A stretch of 64,000 bases of DNA from Glutamicibacter sp002979865 (GTDB taxonomy: Bacteria; Actinomycetota; Actinomycetes; Actinomycetales; Micrococcaceae), in contig NZ_CP188297.1 in assembly GCF_050030965.1 (NCBI RefSeq), positions 2,480,001 through 2,544,000 of the forward strand, written 5' to 3'. Position numbers and translations under genes: made by a program. Below, piece after piece: positions 53,388 through 61,006 of this stretch. Each line of letters opens with the position of its first letter. Position 1 is the first letter of the stretch. Under the pieces are notes generated by a model that made no database searches, was not told the origin of the DNA, and saw only the letters and a program-made list of their open reading frames with translations.

Positions 53388-54641
53388 GTGGGCCATCATC
53401 ACCATGACGAACCGATTTTGCAGGATCCCCGGCGCCGGCGGCGTGCCTCGATCATCTTATGGGCGCTGCTTGCGCCTATCGGCGCCCTGGCCCTGGTCAT
53501 GGTCATCTTGTTGTGGCCGCAAGGCAACTACGACAAGTTTGCCCTGAACGGAGCCATGGACACTACCGGTGGCGCAACGATGGAAGTGGGCACTGTCACG
53601 CGCAGCACTGTCCAGGACTGCCCGTCTTCCCAAGGGTTGGAAGAAGTTGGTGGCAAGGTTCTCGAATGCCAAGTAACCTACGTGATGCCCGAATCCGGTG
53701 GCGCGGAAATCCAATTGGAAATCCCACCGGAAATGCTGCAATCACGTGATGCGCGCGCGGGCGACAGCATTCGATACCTTGATCTCTCCGCGGTGGACAC
53801 CACCAGCGGCAGCCCGTACGTATTCGTTGACTTCGTGCGCACTTTGCCCATGGCACTGCTGGCCATCGCCTATGGCGTGGTCGTGGTGCTGGTCGCCGGA
53901 TGGCGCGGCACGCGGGCGATGATCGGCCTGGTCGGTGGCATCGCCTTCATGATCATCTTCATGGTTCCGGCCTTGCTTGAAGGCGGCAATCCGGTCCTGG
54001 TGGGACTCACTGGTTCTACCGCCATCATGTTTGTCGCGTTGTATTTCGCCCATGGGCTGAACGCGAAAACATCCACAGCGCTGCTGGGAACGCTCTTTGG
54101 CCTAGCGGTGACCGCGGCGATGGTGCTTTGGTTGACCGATGCTGCCGCTTTGACTGGAGCCAACGATGAATCGGCTATCACCCTATCGACGGTGGCCCCG
54201 CAAATTTCCCTGCCCGGCTTGCTGATCTGCGGCGTGCTGGTTGGCGGCATGGGTGTGCTCAATGACGTGACAATTACCCAGTCGGCCACCGTCTGGGAAC
54301 TGGCAGAGAGCACGCCCAAGGCCTCGGCCAGGGAACTGTTCTTCCGCGGCATGCGCATCGGCCGGGACCATATCGCTTCGACCGTCTACACCATCGCTTT
54401 CGCCTACGCCGGTGCGGCCCTGCCGGTGCTGGCCATTGCGGCGCTGAGCAACCAGAGTTTCGGGGTCACCCTCGGCTCCGGCGCCATGGCTGAAGAGGTC
54501 ATCCGAATCCTGATTGGTTCCATCGGATTGGTATTGGCGATCCCGGTAACCACCGCCATTGCAGTGATGGTGGTGAAAGCTACCGGCACCGGCGGTGCCC
54601 ACGGCAAGCGGGCTTTGCAGAGTGTAACCTCCGACTCCTAG
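53388..54641 (+). CDS. YibE/F family membrane protein
   Basis: 417 residues from GTG 53388. The N-terminus MGHHHHDEP is a His cluster, followed by a membrane helix, an extracytoplasmic domain (about 60-150) and 6-7 C-terminal helices (AMIGLVGGIAFMIIFMVPALLEGGNPVL, LLICGVLVGGMGVLNDVTITQSATVWEL, in parts). These are characteristic of the YibE/F family, whose function is unknown. The frame is open to 53202 but that start would share bases with the divergent protease start; GGAG before 53388 and the MGH-type start common in the family favour 53388. The His cluster and the zinc-type gene downstream hint at a metal link. Confidence 0.75.
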   Translation: MGHHHHDEPILQDPRRRRRASIILWALLAPIGALALVMVILLWPQGNYDKFALNGAMDTTGGATMEVGTVTRSTVQDCPSSQGLEEVGGKVLECQVTYVMPESGGAEIQLEIPPEMLQSRDARAGDSIRYLDLSAVDTTSGSPYVFVDFVRTLPMALLAIAYGVVVVLVAGWRGTRAMIGLVGGIAFMIIFMVPALLEGGNPVLVGLTGSTAIMFVALYFAHGLNAKTSTALLGTLFGLAVTAAMVLWLTDAAALTGANDESAITLSTVAPQISLPGLLICGVLVGGMGVLNDVTITQSATVWELAESTPKASARELFFRGMRIGRDHIASTVYTIAFAYAGAALPVLAIAALSNQSFGVTLGSGAMAEEVIRILIGSIGLVLAIPVTTAIAVMVVKATGTGGAHGKRALQSVTSDS

Positions 54642-54642
54642 G

Positions 54643-54680
54643 TGCGAACCATTCTCATATGTAATGTAGAATAGTTCTCA
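54643..54680. promoter_or_regulatory. Two Zur-like boxes before the zinc-binding lipoprotein
   Basis: TGCGAACCATTCTCA (54643-54657) fits TGnGAA-N3-TTCnCA. Its degenerate twin, TGAGAACTATTCTAC on the minus strand (54680-54666), lies 23 bases on. Both resemble the 15-bp TGA-N9-TCA zinc-uptake-regulator sites of actinobacteria, and the second overlaps a TAGAAT -10 candidate. Confidence 0.5.
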
Positions 54681-54709
54681 ATAGCGATCCGACTTAGATG
54701 GAGACCACC

Positions 54710-55816
54710 ATGAAGAACTACCGCTCGCTGCTCGCAGCTGCCGTCGCCCTGCCCGCTGCCGGACTGATCCTTGCCGGATGCGGTAGCGCCACAGGAAGCG
54801 AATCGAAGGAAGCGGAATCTGCAGAGATCAGCGTAGTGGCCACGACGAACGTCTACGGACAGATCGCCCGTGCCATTGGCGGAGATAGCGTGGAGGTCAG
54901 CGAGATCATCACTTCGGCCGCACAGGATCCGCACTCCTATGAGCCAACCGCACGCGACAAGCTTGCGATCTCCAGCGCGGACCTGGTCCTTGCCAATGGC
55001 GGCGGATATGACCAATTCATGGACTCTCTCGTTTCTTCGCTACCGGAAGGCAAGTCTGGAGAGATCACGCTCATGCACGCTGTGGACTCCTCGCCGGTAG
55101 CTGCGGAATCCGAAGAGGCCGGGCATGAGGGCGAAAGTGCCGAGGAGCATGCACAGCACGCTGATGAGGGCGGCCATGAGGGCGAAAGCGCCGAGGAGCA
55201 TGCGCAGCACGCTGATGAGGGCGGCCATGAGGGCGAAAGCGCCGAGGAGCATGCGCAGCACGCTGAAGAGGGCGGCCATGAGGGCCACGACCACGCGGGC
55301 TACAACGAGCACATCTGGTACGACCTGGATTCCATGGGTGAACTTGCTGATGCACTGGCCGAGTCCTTCGCCAAGGCCGATACCGCCAACGCGGATCAGT
55401 ACAAGCAGAACGCAGCAGCCTTCAACGAAGGGATCGTGAAACTCGAAGCCCAGCTCGAAACCGCCAAGCTGGATGGCAAGAGCTTCATGATGACCGAGCC
55501 GGTTCCATTCCACTTGCTGGAAGCAGCCGGCATGGAGAACACCACTCCTGAAGGGCTGAGCGAAGCCATCGAAGAGGGCGAGGGCATTGCGCCGATGACC
55601 ATGAAGAAGGCTGAAGACAAGCTCGTTGCTGGCGACGCTGACATGCTTGCCTACAACGTGCAGACCGAAGGCAGCGAAACCAAGGCGCTGAAGAAGAACG
55701 CTGAGCGGGGACAGGTACCTGTAGTCGACTTTGCAGAAACCATTCAGGATGATTCCAGCTACCTCGAATGGATGGAATCCAACATTTCCGACTTGGCTTC
55801 CGCAATCAACGGCTAA
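54710..55816 (+). CDS. znuA: Zinc ABC transporter substrate-binding lipoprotein with acidic His-rich repeats
   Basis: 368 residues. Lipoprotein signal ILAGC|G. The fold is that of ZnuA/TroA cluster A-I proteins: VVATTNVYGQIARAIGGDSV, QDPHSYEPTARD (first His ligand), EHIWYDLDSMGELADAL (second His) and PVPFHLLEAAGM (third His). Between them lies an inserted loop with three 17-residue repeats EGESAEEHAQHADEGGH (55127-55279) and HDHAG, which would bind zinc loosely, as His-rich loops do in known ZnuA. No znuB/znuC is nearby, so it is an orphan binding protein here. GGAG lies 6 bases before ATG 54710. Confidence 0.88.
   Translation: MKNYRSLLAAAVALPAAGLILAGCGSATGSESKEAESAEISVVATTNVYGQIARAIGGDSVEVSEIITSAAQDPHSYEPTARDKLAISSADLVLANGGGYDQFMDSLVSSLPEGKSGEITLMHAVDSSPVAAESEEAGHEGESAEEHAQHADEGGHEGESAEEHAQHADEGGHEGESAEEHAQHAEEGGHEGHDHAGYNEHIWYDLDSMGELADALAESFAKADTANADQYKQNAAAFNEGIVKLEAQLETAKLDGKSFMMTEPVPFHLLEAAGMENTTPEGLSEAIEEGEGIAPMTMKKAEDKLVAGDADMLAYNVQTEGSETKALKKNAERGQVPVVDFAETIQDDSSYLEWMESNISDLASAING
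55127..55279 (+). repeat. Three 51-bp tandem repeats inside the zinc-binding protein gene
   Basis: Copies at 55127-55177, 55178-55228 and 55229-55279 differ at only three bases. Each codes for a 17-residue acidic, His-rich unit. Confidence 0.9.
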
Positions 55817-55835
55817 ACCTACGTAAACTAAATGC

Positions 55836-56954
55836 ATGGCATTGTTCTCTTCCCAGATAACGCAAGCGACAGGTAAAGCACGCTCCCTCATTGCGGAGCG
55901 GTCTGTTCGAGCGGAGATCGCTCACTCGGACCGGGGAATCGAGCAAGCCGACCATGTGCTTTTCTTCGCCGAGGGGCCCGGGCAGTTCTACCAGCTCGGA
56001 GTCTGGCTGGGTACCTTCGAGCGACTGGCTGCCCAGGGTCTCAACGTCGGCGTGGTGCTCATGGACGCACTAAGCGCACGACACGCGCTGGCAGAGTCGA
56101 ACCTGCCGATATTGTTCTCGCGTTCCATGGAGCAGATCGAGAATAAGCTGAGCGAGTGGAATACCAAATCCATCAACTACGTGAACAACGCCCAGCGGAA
56201 CTTCACGATGCTGCGCTTCAACGGACCGGCGCATATTCACTTGAACCACGGTGAGAGCGAAAAGGCCTCCATGGTCTCCAACCAGCTCAAAGCCTACGAT
56301 TTCGCCTGCGTGGCTGGTGCTGCCGCGGTAGAGCGCATCACCGAGAACATCTCCCGTTTCGACCCATCGCATCTGGTGCAGATCGGACGCCCGCAGCTCG
56401 ATGAACTGGAATTGCCCGGCCCTTCGGAGAAGATCCGGGTTCTCTACGCACCGACTTGGGAGGGCGACTCGCAAGCCATGGCGTACTCCTCGGTGGCTAC
56501 TTTGGGCGAGAGAATTCTAGCCCAGCTGAGCAACGATGAGCGTTTCGAAGTACGTTTCCGTCCTCATCCGAAGACCGGTGATGTGTCCGCAGAGGCAAAA
56601 AAGGCCGTGGTAAGCCTGAAAAGCAACTACGCTGCCACCGTGGATGCGCTCAGCGACGCGGCGCAGTCCTTGGTGTGGGCGGATGTGGCCATCTGCGACA
56701 CCTCGGCGATGGCCTATGACGCGGTAGCGCTCAACATCCCGCTGCTGCTGGCCGGAGACCCCCAAAGCAAGCTCCATTCAGGGTTGCCATTGGACCAGCG
56801 GCTGGGCAACGCCAACGGACTGGCGCAGCGGGTTGCGGATCTTGCCGCATCCTCGGTTGCCGGGGCGCAAAAACAGCTGGCACAGTACTTCTTTGCCACC
56901 ACAGAACCCGGGGTGGCAACGAAGAAGCTGAGCCAGCTGCTTTCGAGCCTCTAG
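55836..56954 (+). CDS. CDP-glycerol:glycerophosphotransferase-like protein
   Basis: 372 residues. The C-terminal half has the GT-B type motifs of the TagB/TagF family: HIHLNHGESEKASM (here NHGES), VLYAPTWEGDS, FEVRFRPHPKTGD, ADVAICDTSAMAYDAVALNIPLLL. The N-terminal half (FAEGPGQFYQLGVWLGTFERL) is typical of actinobacterial relatives. It may transfer glycerol-phosphate to a teichoic-acid-like cell-wall polymer; no other wall-polymer genes are adjacent. No ribosome site is visible before ATG 55836. Confidence 0.7.
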   Translation: MALFSSQITQATGKARSLIAERSVRAEIAHSDRGIEQADHVLFFAEGPGQFYQLGVWLGTFERLAAQGLNVGVVLMDALSARHALAESNLPILFSRSMEQIENKLSEWNTKSINYVNNAQRNFTMLRFNGPAHIHLNHGESEKASMVSNQLKAYDFACVAGAAAVERITENISRFDPSHLVQIGRPQLDELELPGPSEKIRVLYAPTWEGDSQAMAYSSVATLGERILAQLSNDERFEVRFRPHPKTGDVSAEAKKAVVSLKSNYAATVDALSDAAQSLVWADVAICDTSAMAYDAVALNIPLLLAGDPQSKLHSGLPLDQRLGNANGLAQRVADLAASSVAGAQKQLAQYFFATTEPGVATKKLSQLLSSL

Positions 56955-56964
56955 CCTTCTGGGC

Positions 56965-58455
56965 CTAGCGCTGCTTGAAGACCGTATCCTGCCATTCGCG
57001 ATGGGCCGCGGGATCATGGGAGATCATCACATGCTTGACATTGGTGTACTCATCGAAGGAATACTGGCTCATGTCCTTGCCCATCCCCGAAGCCTTGTAG
57101 CCTCCATGCGGCATATCGGAAACGATCAGGATATGCTCGTTGATCCACACGCAACCGGCCTGGATTTCGGCGCTGGCACGCATCGCGCGGTCAACGTTCT
57201 TGGTCCATGCGCTCGCCGCCAGGCCATACGGGGTGTCGTTGGCCAATTCGATGGCTTCGTCATCGGTATCGAACGCCAACGCCACCAGGACCGGGCCGAA
57301 GACTTCCTGCTGCACGATCTCTGAATCCTGCGCAGCTCCCACCACCAGGGTAGGACGGTAGAACCAGCCATCGCCCGGAAGCTGCTTGCCACCGGCAAGC
57401 ACCGTTGCTCCGGCATCCTTGGCACGCTCAACCATCGAGGAAACCTTCTGCAGGTGGGCTTCGCTGATCATCGAACCCATGTCGGTATCGGGATCGGTAG
57501 GATCTCCCACCACCATGGCCTCCATCAGTTCGGCCACCTTGCTGGTGAACTTCTCGAAGACCGAGGAATGCACGTACGCGCGCGTGGCGGCGGTGCAATC
57601 CTGTCCGGAATTGATCGTCGAGCCGGCCACCGCACCATGTGCGGCAGCTTCGATATCGGCATCATCGAAGACCACCATCGGCGCCTTGCCGCCGAGTTCA
57701 AGATGAACCCGGGTACCGGTCTCGGCCGCCATGGACATGATCTTCAGGCCCACGGCGGTAGAGCCGGTGAACGAAGTCATCTTCACCAGCTTGTGGCGCA
57801 CCAAGGGCGAGCCAACGCTGGGCCCGTCGCCAACGACAATGTTGATCACGCCGTCCGGCAACCCGGCATCCTTGGCGGCCCGGGCAAAGAGCACCGAGGT
57901 GCCCGGGGTCAGCTCGCTGGGCTTGAGCACAATCGTATTGCCGGCGGCAATCGCTGGCAGGACCTTCCACGAAGCCATCTGCAGCGGGTAGTTCCACGGG
58001 CTGATCGAACCGATCACGCCGATAGCTTCACGGCGAACCATCGAGGTGGTGTTGCCCGCGTAGTCCCCGGCGGCCAATCCCTGCAAATTGCGTGCAGCGC
58101 CAGCAAAGAAATTCACGTTGTCGATGGAACCGGGCACATCGAATTGGGTCGACATGCGGATGCTCTTGCCGGTCTGAGCGGTTTCCAGGGCGGCGATTTC
58201 ATCGGCATGCTTTTCCAGTTCGCGAGCGAATGCCAGCAGGTGGTCGGCCCGTTCGCCCGGGGTCAGCCGGGACCAGGTCTTGAAGGCGCCGGCGGCCGCC
58301 TGCACCGCCTGGTCAACCTGCTCGCCGGTCGCGGTATCCACGTCCAGCAGCTTCTTTCCGGTGGCTGGATTCGCGCGCTCCAGCACCGGGCCGTGCCCGC
58401 GGACCTGCTGTCCATTGATGAACTGGTGTCCAAGGGAACTATCGTAGTAGGCCAT
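56965..58455 (-). CDS. Gamma-aminobutyraldehyde dehydrogenase
   Basis: 496 residues, an NAD-dependent aldehyde dehydrogenase. HLELGGKAPMVVFDDAD (Glu) and NSGQDCTAATRAYVH (Cys) hold the catalytic residues; GQDCTA is typical of the aminobutyraldehyde/PatD subgroup. With the PuuB-like oxidase upstream it should oxidise the aminoaldehyde formed from putrescine to GABA or its conjugate. AGGAG precedes ATG 58455; the upstream open frame has no ribosome site. It is third in the operon and starts 20 bases after the cupin gene. Confidence 0.85.
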   Translation of the reverse strand: MAYYDSSLGHQFINGQQVRGHGPVLERANPATGKKLLDVDTATGEQVDQAVQAAAGAFKTWSRLTPGERADHLLAFARELEKHADEIAALETAQTGKSIRMSTQFDVPGSIDNVNFFAGAARNLQGLAAGDYAGNTTSMVRREAIGVIGSISPWNYPLQMASWKVLPAIAAGNTIVLKPSELTPGTSVLFARAAKDAGLPDGVINIVVGDGPSVGSPLVRHKLVKMTSFTGSTAVGLKIMSMAAETGTRVHLELGGKAPMVVFDDADIEAAAHGAVAGSTINSGQDCTAATRAYVHSSVFEKFTSKVAELMEAMVVGDPTDPDTDMGSMISEAHLQKVSSMVERAKDAGATVLAGGKQLPGDGWFYRPTLVVGAAQDSEIVQQEVFGPVLVALAFDTDDEAIELANDTPYGLAASAWTKNVDRAMRASAEIQAGCVWINEHILIVSDMPHGGYKASGMGKDMSQYSFDEYTNVKHVMISHDPAAHREWQDTVFKQR

Positions 58456-58475
58456 GTGAATTCTCCTAGGGGGAT

Positions 58476-58844
58476 TCAGAGGGTGAAATAGATCTTGCGC
58501 AGGGTTTCGGTGACGATCCAACGGGTTCTCATGCCCGCATGGAGCCGGACAACGCTGCCTGGAACCAGCACCAGTTCTTGGGCACCGAAACCTTCGGTTT
58601 CCAGAATCTGCACCGTCGCGCACCCGGCAAGCACCACGAAGTACTCGTCCGCTTCAATATCCTGCATGGCGCCGCGGGACATCTCCCAGACGCCGATTTC
58701 TGCATCCCCGAGGGTGCCCAGCTCGCGGCAGCCTGCGGTTGCGGATGCCTGACCGGCGACCACCTGCTCGTCGCCGATGGCAACATGCTTGACCTCAAGG
58801 GCATCGGCCTGGACGATGCCGGCTTGAAGTATTCTTCCAGGCAT
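58476..58844 (-). CDS. Cupin domain protein
   Basis: 122 residues, a single small beta-barrel. IGVWEMSRGAMQDIEADEYFVVLAGCATV and VPGSVVRLHAGMRTRWIVTETLRKIYF match cupin_3 (ureidoglycine-aminohydrolase type) proteins, which often sit beside polyamine oxidation genes. His ligands are sparse: only one obvious His lies in the second motif. Its ATG overlaps the oxidase stop by one base (TGATG), so the two are translationally coupled. The role in amine catabolism is not known. Confidence 0.75.
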   Translation of the reverse strand: MPGRILQAGIVQADALEVKHVAIGDEQVVAGQASATAGCRELGTLGDAEIGVWEMSRGAMQDIEADEYFVVLAGCATVQILETEGFGAQELVLVPGSVVRLHAGMRTRWIVTETLRKIYFTL

Positions 58845-60289
58845 CAGGAATCGAACCCCATTCCGATCTTATCCATCAGCTTCAAGAAGGCCGAGCGCTC
58901 GCCTCGATTGCGATCGGCCTTGACCAGCTGGCTTGTCATCAGGTTCACGCCCACCCATGCGGCAGGTTCCGGCGGGAATGGGATCGGCTTGGTACGCACC
59001 AGCTCCAATTCGGTCAGCTCGGTCTTCTGGCCCGAGAGCAGATCCAGCATGACCCTTGCACCGAAACGGGTAGCGCCGACACCGAGGCCGGTGAAGCCTG
59101 CACAGTAGGCGACCTTGCCGCCGTAGGCCAGATCGAAGAAGGAGAAGAAGCGGGAGCAGGTATCAATGGCGCCACCCCACGCATGAGAGAACTTCACCTG
59201 TGAGAGGTCCGGGAAGCTGCCGAAGAAATGCGCGGCGAGCTTCTCGAAGGTCTGCTGGTTGGTGTCGTAGCTGGAGCGGACCTTGCCCCCGAAGTGGTAG
59301 ACCGCGTCGTAGCCGCCGTAGAGAATGCGGAAGTTCCCTTCGGCGTCGATGGTTGGGCGGGCATAGTGGAACCGGTTGTTCAGGTCGGCCAAGCCCACCA
59401 TGTTCTCCCAGCCGATGGCCGCGCGCTGCTGCGCAGTGAGCGGCTCAGTCATCAGCGCGTAGTCGTATACCGGCACAATTCGGGAGCGGTGGCGCTTGAG
59501 CAGAGACGGGAAAACATTGGTTGCCAGGGCCACATGCTTGGCGGTGATCTGCCCGTCGGCGGTCAGCACCTGGACCTGCGTGCCGGCATTGTTCATCTCC
59601 ACGGCGTGGGTATGCTCGTAGAACTCGACGCCTAGCTCGCTGCAGACGCGGGCAAGTTCCCAGACCAGCTTGGCGGGGTGGACCAGCGCGGTTGAGTCAT
59701 GGTCACGGGCGCCGGCCAAGAAGTCTGGCGAATTGATCAGTTGCCTTACCGCGCCGGCATCGAGGTAGTCGACACCCGGTGCCTCAGCTTCCTCGGCCAC
59801 CCACGCAATCTGATGCTGTTCGGTGGCCACGCTGAGCGCGCCCTCGCGGACGAAGTCCACGTCCATTGCATAGCGGCGCACCGTCGCTTCGAACTCGTCG
59901 AGGTTCTTCCTGCCGAGCTCCGCAAGCAGCGCATTTTCCTTGGGCAGATGGTTTTCTCCGTTGGCCTCGCCATGGACCAGGGAGGCTTCGCAGAAGCCGC
60001 CATTGCGCCCGGAAGCAGCCCAGCCCAAGCGCTGGCCCTCGATCAGTACGACCCTTCGGCCGGGGTTCTGCTCCTTGGCTTGGAGCGCGGTCCACAATCC
60101 GGTGTAGCCGCCGCCGATAATCAGCAAGTCGGTGGTGAGTGAGCCATGCAGCGCCGGGTGGGGTGCGGGGCGGTGCTCATGATCCAGCCAGTAGCTGGTG
60201 CGCTTGGCGCCGGCCAATGCTCGGGAGATCAGGGTGGGGGAGACTTCGGCTTCATGCCTGTCAAAAGTCAGGTCATTGGTGCTGTTCAT
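58844..60289 (-). CDS. FAD-dependent amine oxidoreductase (PuuB-like)
   Basis: 481 residues, DAO family. LLIIGGGYTGLWTALQA is the FAD Rossmann motif and GWAASGRNGGFCEASLVHG the typical following loop of gamma-glutamylputrescine oxidases. YCAGFTGLGVGATRFGARVM is the C-terminal FAD contact. It should oxidise putrescine or its glutamyl conjugate to an aldehyde for the dehydrogenase downstream. No glutamylputrescine synthetase is seen in the window, so the exact substrate is uncertain. GAGGAAAGAACC precedes ATG 60289. Confidence 0.82.
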   Translation of the reverse strand: MNSTNDLTFDRHEAEVSPTLISRALAGAKRTSYWLDHEHRPAPHPALHGSLTTDLLIIGGGYTGLWTALQAKEQNPGRRVVLIEGQRLGWAASGRNGGFCEASLVHGEANGENHLPKENALLAELGRKNLDEFEATVRRYAMDVDFVREGALSVATEQHQIAWVAEEAEAPGVDYLDAGAVRQLINSPDFLAGARDHDSTALVHPAKLVWELARVCSELGVEFYEHTHAVEMNNAGTQVQVLTADGQITAKHVALATNVFPSLLKRHRSRIVPVYDYALMTEPLTAQQRAAIGWENMVGLADLNNRFHYARPTIDAEGNFRILYGGYDAVYHFGGKVRSSYDTNQQTFEKLAAHFFGSFPDLSQVKFSHAWGGAIDTCSRFFSFFDLAYGGKVAYCAGFTGLGVGATRFGARVMLDLLSGQKTELTELELVRTKPIPFPPEPAAWVGVNLMTSQLVKADRNRGERSAFLKLMDKIGMGFDS

Positions 60290-60449
60290 TGGTTCTTTCC
60301 TCGAAGGTAGCGGGTTCGGCAGGCGCTATCGAGGCAGGGGAACGACCAGTGGTCCGTGCGGCTTTGCCGTCTGCTGGGCACCGGGGATGCCAGTTGAGTG
60401 CCAATCGGCGGCCAAGGCTATCCCTCTTCTCGGAAAGATGAATACAAAT

Positions 60450-60462
60450 TGAATGTGATTCA
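60450..60462. promoter_or_regulatory. Palindrome TGAATGTGATTCA upstream of the amine-oxidase operon
   Basis: A perfect 5-3-5 inverted repeat about 160 bases before the oxidase start. The core is shared, with one central base different, with 7849-7861 before the succinate-semialdehyde dehydrogenase gene. Flanking AT-rich sequence holds possible leftward promoter elements (TTGTAT at 60449-60444). Confidence 0.55.
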
Positions 60463-60519
60463 TTACTCATCTAAGCCTGCGCCGCTCGGGGTTGTCAAGG
60501 TCCCGAAGCCAAGCCGAAA

Positions 60520-60560
60520 CCCGGCCTTCGAAACAGCAAAGCACTGCTTCGAAGACCGGG
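60520..60560 (-). terminator. Terminator hairpin after the membrane protein gene
   Basis: A 13-bp stem with one mismatch (CCCGGCCTTCGAA, 60520-60532, with 60548-60560) lies just downstream of the leftward membrane-protein gene. It has no strong T tract. Confidence 0.6.
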
Positions 60561-60565
60561 CCTGG

Positions 60566-61006
60566 TCATGCGGGAACCGCGACCGGTTTGCCGCTAGTGA
60601 ATTGATGCGCCCGTCCCGGGAAATGGCGGCTGAGCCAAGCCGCGCCGAACATCAGGAGGAATTCGGCGGCCGCAACTCCCAGCATCACCGGTGCATGCTG
60701 GGCGCCGTGCGCAGCGTGGGACGCGTGATGGCCGCCAAACCACGGCATGCCGATCACCATCGCCACATGGGAGGTGCCCATGAGCGCGCTCATCACCAGC
60801 AGGCGCAGGGGAGAACCGCCGCGCAGCACGCACCAGGAGCATTTGATGCACCACAAGGTCATGGCAAGCAATGCCAGGTTCCACCACAAGGAGTGCGGCA
60901 TCAGTGCCAGAACCAGCAGGTGGGTTGCGGCCAGGCCCAGCGAAGCGGCTCCCAGGGCAATGTGTCCGGCCGGCACCCTGGCCGCGTGGCTAGTCGCCGC
61001 TGCCAC
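60566..61006 (-). CDS. Cys/His-rich membrane protein next to the copper amine oxidase
   Basis: 146 residues from GTG 61006, with about four hydrophobic segments. TLWCIKCSWCVLRGG carries a CxxCxxC cluster in or near helix 2, and SHVAMVIGMPWFGGHHASHAAH contributes a row of His residues. The start is uncertain: GTG 61006 overlaps the oxidase stop by 17 bases, and ATG 61063 or 61114 are open too. I do not recognise the family. Metal-like ligands plus overlap with a copper enzyme gene suggest a copper-related role (inference). Confidence 0.6.
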   Translation of the reverse strand: MAAATSHAARVPAGHIALGAASLGLAATHLLVLALMPHSLWWNLALLAMTLWCIKCSWCVLRGGSPLRLLVMSALMGTSHVAMVIGMPWFGGHHASHAAHGAQHAPVMLGVAAAEFLLMFGAAWLSRHFPGRAHQFTSGKPVAVPA

